Positions 51,967 to 61,880 of a stretch of 64,000 bases of DNA are shown one piece after another. The DNA comes from Atopobium minutum (GTDB taxonomy: Bacteria > Actinomycetota > Coriobacteriia > Coriobacteriales > Atopobiaceae): positions 1,251,501 through 1,315,500 of the forward strand of contig FNSH01000001.1 in NCBI GenBank assembly GCA_900105895.1, read 5' to 3'. Below the pieces are notes generated by a model that had not been told where the DNA came from, searched no databases, and saw nothing but the letters and a program-made list of their open reading frames with translations. The position numbers and the translations under genes were made by a program. How positions within the stretch are numbered: position 1 is the first letter of the stretch; every line of letters starts with the position of its first letter.

Positions 51967-53256
51967 GTGTCAAATTATTATCAGTCACTCACGAATGACC
52001 AACTTGACCTTGAGCTTTCGCAGCTGGATCAGCAAATTTCTCAGATCCGTAGCAAACAGCTTGCGTTGGATATGGCACGCGGTAAGCCTCATCCTGATCA
52101 AGTGAAATTGTCATACCCCATGCTGGATATGCTTGCTTCCTCCACAGATTTTATCGACAAGGGCGTTGATGCTGCAAATTATGGCTGCCCAGAGGGATTG
52201 CCGTCGGCACGACAGCTGGCAGCAGAGCTCTTGGGCGTTAACCCTAACAATGTATTGGTGGTAGATTCTGCCAGCTTAAGCATTATGTATGACGTTATAG
52301 ACAATGCATTTGTCCATGGTATTAGTGGCTGCAAGCCTTGGTGTAAGCAAGAGGGCGTCAAGTTTTTATGTCCAAGCCCCGGCTATGATCGTCACTTTGC
52401 CCTCACCGCTTCCTTTGGTATTCAAAATGTGCCCATAGAGATGGGTGCAGATGGGCCAAACATGGATGAGGTGTGCCGCTTAGTACAAACAGATGCACGT
52501 GTTAAGGGTATTTGGTGTGTGCCCAAATATGCCAATCCAACAGGAATTACCTATTCTGATGAGGTAGTACGTCGTTTTGCATCGCTTAAGCCAGCGGCTC
52601 CAGATTTTAGAATCTATTGGGATAATGCCTACTGCGTTCATGATATAGAAGAGCCATCGGACAAGCTTCTTAACATCTTTGAGGCACTGCAAGAAGTTGG
52701 TGCCACAAATCTTGTTTATGAGTTTGCCTCTACTTCAAAGATTACTATTCCTGGTGCCGGCATGTCTTGGGTTGCTGCTTCGAATGATGATATTGCACAG
52801 CTTACTCAAGCGTTTTCCTTCCATCGGGTGTGTCCCAATAAGATGGTTCAGTTAGCTCATGCGCGCTTTTTACAGGATGCTCAACAGGTGGCCAAGCACA
52901 TGAAAAAGCATGCTGCGCTCATTAAGCCTCGGTTTGATCTGGTGGTTTCTAAGCTTGAGGCAGGCTTAGGCAGCTTGGGGATTGCGCGTTGGACTCATCC
53001 CAAAGGTGGCTACTTTATTAGTTTTGATGGTCCAGCAGGGTCTGCTCAGGCTATTGTTGCGCTTGCGGAAAAGTTGGGTGTAAAGCTCACAAGTGCCGGC
53101 GCTACCTGGCCTTATGGCAAGGATCCGCATGACACTAACATCCGCCTTGCCCCCACGTTTCCCTCTTTGGAGGAGCTGGATCAGGCGCTTGATGTTTTTA
53201 TCGTCTGTGTTAAATACGTTGTTGCTCATTTGGAAAAACAGAGCCGTCAGGTATAG
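51967..53256 (+). CDS. PLP-dependent aminotransferase (MocR-like aspartate type)
   Basis: A 429-residue fold-type I aminotransferase. The substrate region ALDMARGKPHPDQ, NYGCPEGLPSARQLAAELLGV, PKYANPTGITYSDEVV and EFASTSKITIPGAGMSW (with the PLP lysine) match the aspartate aminotransferase-like group related to MocR C-terminal domains. It probably transfers amino groups with glutamate and 2-oxoglutarate; the preferred amino acid is uncertain. The start is GTG at 51967, six bases after TTGGAG. Confidence 0.85.
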   Translation: MSNYYQSLTNDQLDLELSQLDQQISQIRSKQLALDMARGKPHPDQVKLSYPMLDMLASSTDFIDKGVDAANYGCPEGLPSARQLAAELLGVNPNNVLVVDSASLSIMYDVIDNAFVHGISGCKPWCKQEGVKFLCPSPGYDRHFALTASFGIQNVPIEMGADGPNMDEVCRLVQTDARVKGIWCVPKYANPTGITYSDEVVRRFASLKPAAPDFRIYWDNAYCVHDIEEPSDKLLNIFEALQEVGATNLVYEFASTSKITIPGAGMSWVAASNDDIAQLTQAFSFHRVCPNKMVQLAHARFLQDAQQVAKHMKKHAALIKPRFDLVVSKLEAGLGSLGIARWTHPKGGYFISFDGPAGSAQAIVALAEKLGVKLTSAGATWPYGKDPHDTNIRLAPTFPSLEELDQALDVFIVCVKYVVAHLEKQSRQV

Positions 53257-53348
53257 CAGCTAAAGACTTCGCTACAATAAAAAGCTATTACTGTAGCTGA
53301 AGTGCTATGAAGGTAGCGGAAGCAATTTGATTCCACGAAGGGTTGGTT

Positions 53349-54119
53349 ATGGCAAAAAAGAAGCAAAAAACAGCACGTGAGCGTTTCACGGTTGTTGTCG
53401 TTGCAATTCTTGCGGTTCTGATGGTGTTATCAGTTTTGTTGCCCTCACTGTCGTCCATCTTCATGGCGCGTTCGCAAAATGCCGCATCTTCTGCCCAGGC
53501 TTCAGGAGGATCAAATACCTCAACAACGGTTATTAAGTCTATGGCTGAGGTGGATGAAAAGTATAGCAAGTTGGTAGAGCAGTACAAAACCACGCTTGCT
53601 TCTGATGCCAATAACCAGGCTGCTCTGCTCAACCTAGGAAATGGTTATATGTCTTGGGCGAGTGTGGCTACAGCCTTTGCTACGGATGATGCCAACAAAG
53701 CACATGTAACGGATTTATATAAGCAGTCTATGGATGCGTACGATAAGTACCTGGCGCTTAATGATTCTATTGATGTGCGTGTACGTCGTACGATGGCCCA
53801 GTATTACTCCGGAGATACGGATGCGGCACTTGCAGCTATGGAGGAGTATACCACAGGTGCTGGTAAGGAGTATGGTCCTGCATGGGCATATCTAGGTTTG
53901 ATGTATCAGACTGCTGGTAATACTGATAAGGCAAAGGAAGCGTATAACTCTGCAATTTCTTTTGATGAGAACAATACGTATGGAGCAAAAACTTTTGCCC
54001 AAAAGCAGCTCTCTCTTTTGGAAAATGCATCTTCTAGCACATCTTCTAATGCATCTACGGATAATTCAAATGCTACAAATCAAAGCTTGCAGGGCCTTTT
54101 AAATGGCTCTTCTCAGTAA
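53349..54119 (+). CDS. TPR-repeat membrane protein
   Basis: A 256-residue protein with a basic start, one transmembrane helix (VVVAILAVLMVLSVLLPSL), a Ser-rich linker and tetratricopeptide repeats (ALLNLGNGYMSWA, YDKYLALNDS, AWAYLGLMYQTAGNTDKAKEAY) facing outside, with a Ser/Asn-rich end. AAGGG precedes the ATG. It is followed closely by a STAS protein and tatA-tatC, so it might assist export or envelope assembly, but no direct proof exists. Confidence 0.75.
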   Translation: MAKKKQKTARERFTVVVVAILAVLMVLSVLLPSLSSIFMARSQNAASSAQASGGSNTSTTVIKSMAEVDEKYSKLVEQYKTTLASDANNQAALLNLGNGYMSWASVATAFATDDANKAHVTDLYKQSMDAYDKYLALNDSIDVRVRRTMAQYYSGDTDAALAAMEEYTTGAGKEYGPAWAYLGLMYQTAGNTDKAKEAYNSAISFDENNTYGAKTFAQKQLSLLENASSSTSSNASTDNSNATNQSLQGLLNGSSQ

Positions 54120-54140
54120 GCAAGTTTGGAAGGACATGTT

Positions 54141-54455
54141 ATGGACCTCTTGGTTACAACACAAACTACTGCAGCAGGCATCACCATTACGGTAACGGGT
54201 GAGGTGGATGTATCTTGTGCAGATACCCTGCGCAACGCACTTGTAGCTGCCTTGGAAACAAAAGCTGCTCATATCACTGTTGATCTTTCTGCAGTAACGT
54301 ATATTGACTCTACGGGTATTGGTGTGTTGGTTGGTGCGGCTCATAAGGCTGCCGAGCAATCTGCCACGCTTACCGTTACGCATCCTCAAAAGAATGTTGC
54401 GCGCGTACTTTCTTTGCTTGGTGTAGACTCCGAACTTAACGTAGTGCTGGACTAG
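54141..54455 (+). CDS. STAS-domain anti-anti-sigma factor
   Basis: A 104-residue STAS protein with the phosphorylation motif YIDSTGIGVLVGA (Ser57), as in SpoIIAA and RsbV. In partner-switching it binds an anti-sigma kinase when unphosphorylated. No kinase or sigma factor gene is adjacent, so its partners are elsewhere. ATG 54141 follows GGAAGGA. It sits 21 bases after the TPR gene and 10 bases before tatA. Confidence 0.88.
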   Translation: MDLLVTTQTTAAGITITVTGEVDVSCADTLRNALVAALETKAAHITVDLSAVTYIDSTGIGVLVGAAHKAAEQSATLTVTHPQKNVARVLSLLGVDSELNVVLD

Positions 54456-54465
54456 GAGGAATCCG

Positions 54466-55065
54466 GTGTTTGGTATTGGAGAGACAGAGCTTGCGTTAAT
54501 TTTGCTCTTTGGCTTCTTGATGTTTGGTCCCGATAAGCTTCCCGGGATGGGCAGGACTATTGGTCGTGCTCTGCGTCAATTTAGAACGGCACAGGACGGC
54601 GTAACCAAGGTTGTCCAATCTGAGATCATTGATCCCATCAGCAAAAGTGCAGATGCAGATATGAGCTCTTCCATTGAGGATGAGTTGGATGCGGATATTG
54701 ATACCAGCAAGAAGGAGACCTTCGCTCAAAAGAAAGCTCGTCTTGCTGCGGAAGCAGCTGCCACAAAATCTGACCTGTCGGCAGCGTCCGATGTACCACA
54801 AGAGGATGGCGCAACTGCAGCTGCTGCCACTACCGATGTTGAGCCAGAATCCACTCCCAACGCAGGGGCTACTGCTACTGCAGTATCTACGGCCGACGCA
54901 ACACCCGCTTCCAGTACAGAGTCACAGTCCGCGGAGCAAGCAGCTGATAAACCGGAGATTTCTACCAGCGCTGCTTCTTTGTACGGTCTTACTACCACTG
55001 CGGCTTCTGCCGTAGTTGCTGCTAAGAAGGATGCAAGCGATTCTATAAAGGAGGAGGGGGAATAA
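54466..55065 (+). CDS. Twin-arginine translocase TatA/TatB-like subunit
   Basis: A 199-residue protein with the TatA/B N-terminal helix (ELALILLFGFLMFGPDKLPGMG), an amphipathic helix (RTIGRALRQFRTAQD) and a long low-complexity Ala/Thr/Ser/Glu tail. The FGPDKLP hinge matches the family; length and tail are closer to TatB than to TatA. Only one such gene is seen, so it may serve both roles. GTG start with AGGAGG upstream. tatC follows 31 bases on. Confidence 0.85.
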   Translation: MFGIGETELALILLFGFLMFGPDKLPGMGRTIGRALRQFRTAQDGVTKVVQSEIIDPISKSADADMSSSIEDELDADIDTSKKETFAQKKARLAAEAAATKSDLSAASDVPQEDGATAAAATTDVEPESTPNAGATATAVSTADATPASSTESQSAEQAADKPEISTSAASLYGLTTTAASAVVAAKKDASDSIKEEGE

Positions 55066-55096
55066 GTAGGCATTAGCCTTCATTCCCGTACTAGTT

Positions 55097-55873
55097 ATGC
55101 CTATCGGACCAGCTCGCATGCCGTTGCTCGACCATCTGGGAGAGTTTCGCCGTCGTCTTACCATCATTGTTGTTTCCGTCATCATTGCAGCTCTTGTGGT
55201 GTATGAGGCAACGCCTGTCATCCTTGATGTTCTTATTGACTCCATACGAGAGTATATCCCCGGTGGTCAGCTTGCCGTGCTTACTGCTTTGGGTGGCTTT
55301 ACCATTCGTTTTAAAGTTGCAATGTATACAGGTGTTATTGTTTGTACACCCATTGTTATCTGGGAAATCCTGGCATTTTTCTTGCCAGCACTTAAACCAA
55401 ACGAGCGGAGATGGGTTATTCCTACCGTACTAGCAATGGTAGTGCTGTTCTATCTTGGTATGGTGTTTTGTTACTTCATAGCTTTGCCTGCTGCATTTGG
55501 TTGGTTGCATGAGCAGGCATTGGATTGGGCAAGCACTATTCCCCAAGCCGAGGATTACATCAATATCATCACCTTGATGGAAATGGGCTTTGGTATTGCA
55601 TTTGAGTTACCGCTTGTTGTGTTTTATCTCACGGCGCTTCATGTGGTCCCTTATGCAAGTATTCGTAGTAGTTGGCGTTATGTATACGTTGGCCTCATGA
55701 TTTTATCGGCTGTTGTGACCCCTGATGCATCGCCTGTAACCATGATTTTGATGTTCGCTGCACTCATCTCTTTGTATGAGATTTCTTTGGCAGTGGCGCG
55801 ACAGGTCATTGTTATCCGCGACGGCAAAAAAGCTCTCAGATGGACGCGCGAGGATTACGCTAACCGTAGCTAG
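55097..55873 (+). CDS. tatC: Twin-arginine translocase subunit TatC
   Basis: A 258-residue TatC with six helices and the N-terminal LLDHLGEFRRRL motif that recognises twin-arginine signal peptides, plus FGIAFELPLVVF and LSAVVTPDASPV. It forms the receptor of the Tat pathway for exporting folded proteins. ATG 55097 has no Shine-Dalgarno; ATG 55121 (MPLLDHLGEF) is an alternative, eight residues shorter. It stands between tatA and the topoisomerase gene. Confidence 0.92.
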   Translation: MPIGPARMPLLDHLGEFRRRLTIIVVSVIIAALVVYEATPVILDVLIDSIREYIPGGQLAVLTALGGFTIRFKVAMYTGVIVCTPIVIWEILAFFLPALKPNERRWVIPTVLAMVVLFYLGMVFCYFIALPAAFGWLHEQALDWASTIPQAEDYINIITLMEMGFGIAFELPLVVFYLTALHVVPYASIRSSWRYVYVGLMILSAVVTPDASPVTMILMFAALISLYEISLAVARQVIVIRDGKKALRWTREDYANRS

Positions 55874-55980
55874 TATTCTCAATAGTCAGCTTTTTAGGTA
55901 TGCTCATAAAACAGCAAGAGCAGGTTTAATGAGCAGGGTAAGATGTGCCAATAAGCCAAGTATGTTAAAGGAGCATGCGA

Positions 55981-58581
55981 GTGAAGCTTGTAGTTGCAGA
56001 GAAAAACGATGCAGCCCAGCAAATCGCACGCCTGTTGTGTGATACGGGTAAACCCACGTCTGACAAGGTGTATAACACGCCGGTGTACCGCTTTGAGCAC
56101 GAAGGTGACGAGTGGGTAGCCATTGGCTTGCGAGGTCATATCTTAGAACCAAGTTTTCCGCCAGAGATGCATTATCAAAAGCGCAATGGCTGGTTTGGTG
56201 TAACAGAGGAAGGGGAGATGCTTGTATGTGACGCTCCTGCCTCTCTGCCTACGCCTCCCTTTGCATCCAAACGCCGTCCCTATCTGGAGGATGGTATCTC
56301 CATCAAATCATGGAATATTGCCTCATTGCCGTATTTGGTATGGGCTCCTGTAGAAAAGCTTCCTGCCGAGAAAGAAATCATTCGTGCGCTTAAAAATCTT
56401 GCCAAGAAGGCAGATTTTGTCGTCATTGGTACGGACTTTGACCGTGAGGGAGAACTCATTGGTTCGGATGCTCTTACTCAAATCCGAGAGGTTGCTCCCA
56501 CGGTTTCCGTAAGTCGTGCGCGCTATTCTGCGTTTACCAAGCGTGAAATTGACCATGCATTTAGTAATTTGGTTGAGTTGGATCAAGATCTTGCAGATGC
56601 AGGGGATTCTCGCCGGTATATTGATCTTATTTGGGGCGCTGTTCTTACGCGCTATTTAACCGTTGCAAAGCGTAGTGGGTTTGGTAATACGCGCTCTGCC
56701 GGGCGTGTGCAAACACCAACGCTTGCGCTTGTGGTAGAGCGTGAGCGTGAGCGCATGGCGTTTATTCCAGAGGATTATTGGGTTATCACTGGTCTTGCTG
56801 CTTCTGGTTTGGATGAGTTTAAGATTGCTCACACCAAGAATCGTTTTACCGATGGAGATGCTGCTCAAACAGCGTTTGCTCACTGTGATGGTGCTGGTCG
56901 CGGCATAGTGGCTGATGTTACCAAGCGTGAGCGTACATCCAAGCCGCCCGCTCCGTTTAATACCACTTCTTTGCAAGCGGCAGCTGCGGCAGAAGGCATT
57001 TCTCCTGCGCGAACCATGCGCTTGGCGGAATCTCTGTACATGAATGGTCTTATCAGCTATCCACGTGTAGACAATACCGTGTATCCTTCTTCGCTGGATT
57101 TACGCGGTGTGGTTTCTACGCTTGCTGGTGTGCCAGCTTACAAAGCCGCGTGTGATAGCATTTTGTCTGCTCAAGAACTTCATCCAACGCGAGGTAAACA
57201 GCAAACGACGGACCACCCGCCCATTTATCCTACTGCCGCCGCCAATCCTGATGCCCTGCAAGCTGCAGAGTGGAAACTCTACAACCTCATTGCGCGTCGC
57301 TTCTTGGCAACGCTGATGGACCCTGCGGTTATTGAAGGAACCAAGGTCAAAATTACCATTGAGGACGAGTTGTTCCAGGTTTCGGGCGATGTGCTTAAGC
57401 ATGCAGGGTATCGTGCTATTTATCCCTTTGGATTAAAAAAAGACGAACAGCTTCCTGCTCTTAAACAGGGTGATGAGGTTTCCATCAAGAAGGTTGAGCT
57501 TGCGCAAAAGCAGACCGAACCACCCGCGCGCTATAGCCAGGGCAAGCTTATTCAAGAAATGGAGCGCTTGGGTTTGGGTACCAAGTCCACCCGTGCGTCT
57601 ATGATTGAGCGCCTCTATGCCGTTAAGTATCTCAAGAATGATCCCGTAGAGCCCAGTCAGCTTGGTATAGCCATCATTGATGCGCTGCAAGCCTACGCGC
57701 CTCACATCACATCTCCGCAGATGACCAGCCAGCTTGAGCAGGATATGACCAAGGTTGCTGAGGGTGGAGATAGCCAAAGCAGTGTGGTTACCCATTCACG
57801 CGCGCTTCTCGCAGAGATTATGCAAGATCTTATCGAGCATACCGAGGATTTGGGAGCGTCCATTTCAGATGCGGTAACAGCGGATGCTCGCGTGGGTGCG
57901 TGCCCCAAGTGTGGCAAGGATTTGGTGCTTAAGTCTTCTGCAAAAACACGTGGCAACTTTATTGGCTGTATGGGTTGGCCTGACTGTGATGTTACCTTTC
58001 CCGTGCCCTCTAATGTACGTATCGATGCTCTGGAGGGGCAGGCGGCCGTGTGTCCCGAGTGTGGTGCACCACGCATTAGCTGTCGTCCCTTTAGGGGTAA
58101 GGCGTTTGAGCTGTGCGTAAATCCTGCTTGTCCTACCAATCAAGAACCTGATGTTGTGGTAGGAAGCTGCCATGTTTGTGCTGAGCAAGGCCGTACCGGC
58201 GAGCTTATTGCGCACAAGTCCGAGAAGAGCGGCAAGCGCTTTATCCGTTGCACCAATTATGAAGAGTGCAAAACGAGCTATCCCTTGCCCGCACGCGGAG
58301 AACTCCATGCTACGCAGGATCGCTGTCCTGATTGTGGTGCCCCCATGGTAGAGGTACAGACAGCGCGTGGTCCGTGGAAATTGTGCCCCAACCCTGAGTG
58401 CTCTTCTAAGCAAAAGACAGTACGTCGTGGCTCAAAGACTACGGCTAAAAAGGCAGCAACCAAAACAGCCCCAACCAAAACGGCAGCTAAAAAGACCACC
58501 GCTCAGAAGAGCACTAAGAAAGCAAACGGTAAGACACGTGCTCAAAAGGCCGCTTCAACCTCAGCAAAGAAGTCTTCATAA
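55981..58581 (+). CDS. Type IA DNA topoisomerase, archaeal-like TopA
   Basis: An 866-residue type IA topoisomerase. It begins KLVVAEKNDAAQQIARLL, with TDFDREGEL (Toprim acidic triad), SAGRVQTPTLAL and the active-site stretch SYPRVDNTVYP (Tyr362 counting from ATG 55975). The VAEKNDAA start and DNTVYP ending match archaeal TopA more than the VESPAKA start of bacterial TopA. Four zinc ribbons follow, then a 55-residue Lys/Ala/Thr-rich tail like histone H1. GTG 55981 lies seven bases after AAAGGAG; ATG 55975 is two bases from it and less likely. tmk overlaps the stop. Confidence 0.88.
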   Translation: MKLVVAEKNDAAQQIARLLCDTGKPTSDKVYNTPVYRFEHEGDEWVAIGLRGHILEPSFPPEMHYQKRNGWFGVTEEGEMLVCDAPASLPTPPFASKRRPYLEDGISIKSWNIASLPYLVWAPVEKLPAEKEIIRALKNLAKKADFVVIGTDFDREGELIGSDALTQIREVAPTVSVSRARYSAFTKREIDHAFSNLVELDQDLADAGDSRRYIDLIWGAVLTRYLTVAKRSGFGNTRSAGRVQTPTLALVVERERERMAFIPEDYWVITGLAASGLDEFKIAHTKNRFTDGDAAQTAFAHCDGAGRGIVADVTKRERTSKPPAPFNTTSLQAAAAAEGISPARTMRLAESLYMNGLISYPRVDNTVYPSSLDLRGVVSTLAGVPAYKAACDSILSAQELHPTRGKQQTTDHPPIYPTAAANPDALQAAEWKLYNLIARRFLATLMDPAVIEGTKVKITIEDELFQVSGDVLKHAGYRAIYPFGLKKDEQLPALKQGDEVSIKKVELAQKQTEPPARYSQGKLIQEMERLGLGTKSTRASMIERLYAVKYLKNDPVEPSQLGIAIIDALQAYAPHITSPQMTSQLEQDMTKVAEGGDSQSSVVTHSRALLAEIMQDLIEHTEDLGASISDAVTADARVGACPKCGKDLVLKSSAKTRGNFIGCMGWPDCDVTFPVPSNVRIDALEGQAAVCPECGAPRISCRPFRGKAFELCVNPACPTNQEPDVVVGSCHVCAEQGRTGELIAHKSEKSGKRFIRCTNYEECKTSYPLPARGELHATQDRCPDCGAPMVEVQTARGPWKLCPNPECSSKQKTVRRGSKTTAKKAATKTAPTKTAAKKTTAQKSTKKANGKTRAQKAASTSAKKSS

Positions 58582-59210
58582 TGGCTGGCGTATTTATTAG
58601 CTTTGAGGGCATTGACGGCTGTGGTAAGACTACGCAGGTACAGCGCCTGTATGACACGCTTGTAGCTGCTGGTGTAGATGTTATTTGTCTGCGGGAACCC
58701 GGTGGCACAAGGATCTCTGAAGCCATTCGTGCCGTGCTGTTGGATAAAACTAATAGCGAGATGTGTGCCGAGTGTGAGCTTCTTTTGTATGAGGCTTCTC
58801 GGGCCCAAATGGTTAAACAAGTGGTAGAGCCAGCACTGGCTGCTGGCAGCGTGGTGCTGTGCGATAGGTTTTATGACTCCACCTTTGCCTATCAGGCGGG
58901 TGGACGTGGTCTTGACGCCCAGCGGGTGCTGACAGCAAACAAGCTTGGGAGCTGTGGTATTGATCCTGCAAGAACGCTCATTTTGGATCTTGATCCGCGT
59001 GAAGGTTTTGCTCGTGCTACAAAGAGTGGTGCCGATAGGCTTGAAGCAGAAGGACTTATGTTTCAGACCGCAGTGCGTGAGGGGTATTTAGCGGTGGCCC
59101 AAGCAAATCCTCAGCGTGCACTGTTGGTAAACGCCTCTGGAAGTCCGGATGAGGTGTATCAGCGTATTTGTGATGTACTCAAAGATCTTATTCCGCAGCT
59201 AGGTGTGTAA
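58581..59210 (+). CDS. tmk: Thymidylate kinase
   Basis: A 209-residue dTMP kinase: P-loop FEGIDGCGKTTQ, LREPGGTRISEAIR for dTMP binding, and DRFYDSTFAYQ. It makes dTDP from dTMP for DNA synthesis. Its ATG overlaps the TAA of the topoisomerase gene by one base. holB starts next to its stop. The tmk-holB-ricT order is also found in Bacillus. Confidence 0.95.
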   Translation: MAGVFISFEGIDGCGKTTQVQRLYDTLVAAGVDVICLREPGGTRISEAIRAVLLDKTNSEMCAECELLLYEASRAQMVKQVVEPALAAGSVVLCDRFYDSTFAYQAGGRGLDAQRVLTANKLGSCGIDPARTLILDLDPREGFARATKSGADRLEAEGLMFQTAVREGYLAVAQANPQRALLVNASGSPDEVYQRICDVLKDLIPQLGV

Positions 59211-59211
59211 T

Positions 59212-60369
59212 ATGGCTTTTGGTGTACAACATACCCATGAAGTTCCTGCGCTTGACCAGATTGTGGCCCAACCGCGTGTTAAGCGTTTTTTGACAGCCGC
59301 TGTGTCGAGTGGACACACCTCTCATGCCTACTTATTTGTAGGTGCTCCTGGTGTGGGCAAAACCGTTGCAGCGCAGGCACTGGCACAAAGTTTGGTGTGT
59401 CCTCACGGGGGAGATGCGCATTGCGATGATTGCATTCGTGTGGCTCACCGTACGCATCCAGATGTGCACTGGTATAGTCCGGCAGGTGTCTCTGATTACC
59501 TTGCAGGACAGGTTCGTGAGCTTATAGATGATGCACAGCTTACACCCGTGCGGGCAAAAACCAAGGTATACATCATTCAGCGTGCAGATATGCTGCGCGG
59601 CACAAGTGCAAATGCCTTACTTAAGACCATTGAGGAGCCTCCGGCGCAGGTAGTCTTTATTCTTATTGCGCGTACCGTGGATAACGTGCTGCCCACCTTG
59701 GTTTCTCGCTGTCAGACGGTACCCTTTAGCGTGCTATCTTCACAGGCAGGTGTTCGCGCGGTGGAGCTGGCAACGGGCGTAGGAGATTATCGTGCGCAGA
59801 TAGCTCTTGCAATAACTGGCACACCACAGCAGGCCGAGCAGTATCTTTTATCGGCCACACGCCAAGAAATTCGGGCCCAAGTCATACGTGCTTTTAGTGA
59901 ATTGGCTCATGCAGACTCGTGGGATATTTTGCAAGCTGCTCAGCGGATTACCTACGCTATCACACCGCCTAAAAAGAGCAAAAAGAAGGTAGATACCGCG
60001 CAGTTGAGTGCAGAAGAGCAGCAAGAAGCGGCGCTTGTAGAGCAGTATCTTTCTAAGAAAGCACAAAGCGAACTGGAAGCCATCAAAAAACGCGAGGCAA
60101 CCGCGAGAGATCGTTCGGGTATGATAGAGGCTCTAGCTGCAGCAAAATCGCTTTTGCGTGATGTGCTTATGTACTGTGAGCAAGTGGATGTGGCGCCTGT
60201 CAATGCGGACCATAGTGATGTTATTCAACGCATAGGGGCGCATACCACTACTGCAGGAGTGATTCGTGCGCTCGAAGCTGTTGATGTAGCAATTGCTGAC
60301 ATCAACCACAATGTAACACCCCAGCTGGCTTTGGAGGTCATGCTGTTATCTGCCAAGGAGGCACTGTAA
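59212..60369 (+). CDS. holB: DNA polymerase III subunit delta'
   Basis: A 385-residue clamp-loader AAA+ subunit: Walker A LFVGAPGVGKTVAAQAL, a zinc motif with Cys (CPHGGDAHCDDC), YIIQRADMLRGTSANALLKTIEEPP, and SRCQTVPF. The C-terminal half is variable with a Lys-rich helix. It helps load the sliding clamp onto DNA. I chose ATG 59212, just after tmk; a GTG at 59203 overlapping the tmk stop is an alternative. Confidence 0.92.
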   Translation: MAFGVQHTHEVPALDQIVAQPRVKRFLTAAVSSGHTSHAYLFVGAPGVGKTVAAQALAQSLVCPHGGDAHCDDCIRVAHRTHPDVHWYSPAGVSDYLAGQVRELIDDAQLTPVRAKTKVYIIQRADMLRGTSANALLKTIEEPPAQVVFILIARTVDNVLPTLVSRCQTVPFSVLSSQAGVRAVELATGVGDYRAQIALAITGTPQQAEQYLLSATRQEIRAQVIRAFSELAHADSWDILQAAQRITYAITPPKKSKKKVDTAQLSAEEQQEAALVEQYLSKKAQSELEAIKKREATARDRSGMIEALAAAKSLLRDVLMYCEQVDVAPVNADHSDVIQRIGAHTTTAGVIRALEAVDVAIADINHNVTPQLALEVMLLSAKEAL

Positions 60370-61880
60370 TGCCCACCGTTTTGCCGGTGAAGTTTCCCTA
60401 TATTGTTCATGAACTCTGGTTTGATCCAGGTACTACCGGTGCCTGTGTTGGGGACCATGTCATTGTCTCTACCGAGCGCGGCACTGAGATTGGCCTTGCT
60501 ACGCGCGATCCCTTTGCTGTTCCTGAAGAAGAGCTTGGCGAAACCCTTGGTGAAGCCGCCCTTAGTGCTGTGGTTCGTATCGCTACAGAAGAAGATCTTG
60601 TCCGTGCAGATGAGCTTGCCACACAAGGTGAAGCTGCTCTACCGATCTTTCATCGTTTGGCTAAGGCTTCGGGCTTGGAGATTAAGCCGGTTGGTGTGGA
60701 GTATCTTTTTGATGGCGAGAAGGCCGTCTGCTATTTTGCGGCTGAGGAGCGTGTAGACTTCCGTCAGCTCGTGCGCGATCTGTCCCATGAGCTGCATGAA
60801 CGTATTGATATGCGTCAGATTGGCGTACGAGAAGAAGCTGCTATTGTGGGCGGTTATGCTCACTGTGGCCAGGAGTTGTGCTGCCGTAGGTTTGGTCGCG
60901 AGTTTGAGCCTGTGTCTATTCGCATGGCAAAGGAACAGGATCTGCCACTTAATTCCAGCAAAATTTCTGGTGCTTGCGGTAGGCTTATGTGCTGCTTGCG
61001 CTATGAATTTGAAGCGTATCGCGATTTTAAATCCCGCGCGCCCAAGCGCAACGCTGTTATCGACACGCCTTTGGGTAAGGCAAAAATTGTTGAGTACAAC
61101 ACTCCCAAAGAGGAGCTGTGCCTGCGTTTGGAAAGCGGCAAGCAGATCCGTGTACCTTTGGCAGAAATGGAAGCCTCTGAGTCTGCTTGTGCAAAGTCAA
61201 AAGAGCTTGGTTGCGCTTGCCGTCCCGATACCGTTTTACGCTCTACCTTGGACAAATTGAGCTCACCAGAGATTCAAATGGCTCTTGCCGAGCTGGATCG
61301 CAAAAACGGGTTGCTTCCAGAAGAGCACTCCGATGAACAAGACATTTTTGTAGAGCCGCCCAAGCGTGTGCGTCGTGAGCGTCAGGTGACTTCAAGCGCC
61401 GCCTCATCTTCTGTAAAAACGCGCCGCGAACGCCGCAAGAACGGAGTGCCTGAACAGCGCACTGCCGCTCAGGCTGCCCGAGACACCCATACCGGTCATG
61501 CCACTCAAGCAGCTGGATCGCAAGAGGCACAGGTTGCCCAGGTCAAGACGCCCAACAAGCGCCGTCACCATCGAGTTGCACCGTCCTCACAGGCGGCTGA
61601 CACCACAGCAAAGAACGCAGCTCAGGCTTCTCCTAAGCAAGCAGGTTCCCATAAGGTACGTCGTGTTCGTCGTCCTGGCGATAAGGGCGGATCTGCTGGA
61701 ACAACCATGCCTGAACATGCGGAACACACTAATCATTCCGATCGTTCTTCTCGCTCGACACATCCAACAAAACGCACGCGTAAGGCTCAAGCCTCTGCTC
61801 AGACGACAAAGGCACCAAACAGCTCTGCTCCTAAGACGCGTCGTAGGCGTCCTTCTGGCGAAAACTCTACTGGTGAGTAG
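60369..61880 (+). CDS. ricT: PSP1-domain protein RicT (YaaT)
   Basis: A 503-residue protein. The first 285 residues are a PSP1 domain with the RicT iron-sulfur Cys set: GQELCCRRFG, ISGACGRLMCCLRYE, and further Cys near SKELGCAC. In Bacillus RicT works with RicA and RicF in RNA processing and in phosphorelay control. The C-terminal 200 residues are low-complexity and rich in Arg, Lys, Thr and Ala, probably disordered and RNA-binding, and are absent from Bacillus RicT. Its ATG overlaps the holB stop by one base (TAATG). Confidence 0.88.
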   Translation: MPTVLPVKFPYIVHELWFDPGTTGACVGDHVIVSTERGTEIGLATRDPFAVPEEELGETLGEAALSAVVRIATEEDLVRADELATQGEAALPIFHRLAKASGLEIKPVGVEYLFDGEKAVCYFAAEERVDFRQLVRDLSHELHERIDMRQIGVREEAAIVGGYAHCGQELCCRRFGREFEPVSIRMAKEQDLPLNSSKISGACGRLMCCLRYEFEAYRDFKSRAPKRNAVIDTPLGKAKIVEYNTPKEELCLRLESGKQIRVPLAEMEASESACAKSKELGCACRPDTVLRSTLDKLSSPEIQMALAELDRKNGLLPEEHSDEQDIFVEPPKRVRRERQVTSSAASSSVKTRRERRKNGVPEQRTAAQAARDTHTGHATQAAGSQEAQVAQVKTPNKRRHHRVAPSSQAADTTAKNAAQASPKQAGSHKVRRVRRPGDKGGSAGTTMPEHAEHTNHSDRSSRSTHPTKRTRKAQASAQTTKAPNSSAPKTRRRRPSGENSTGE

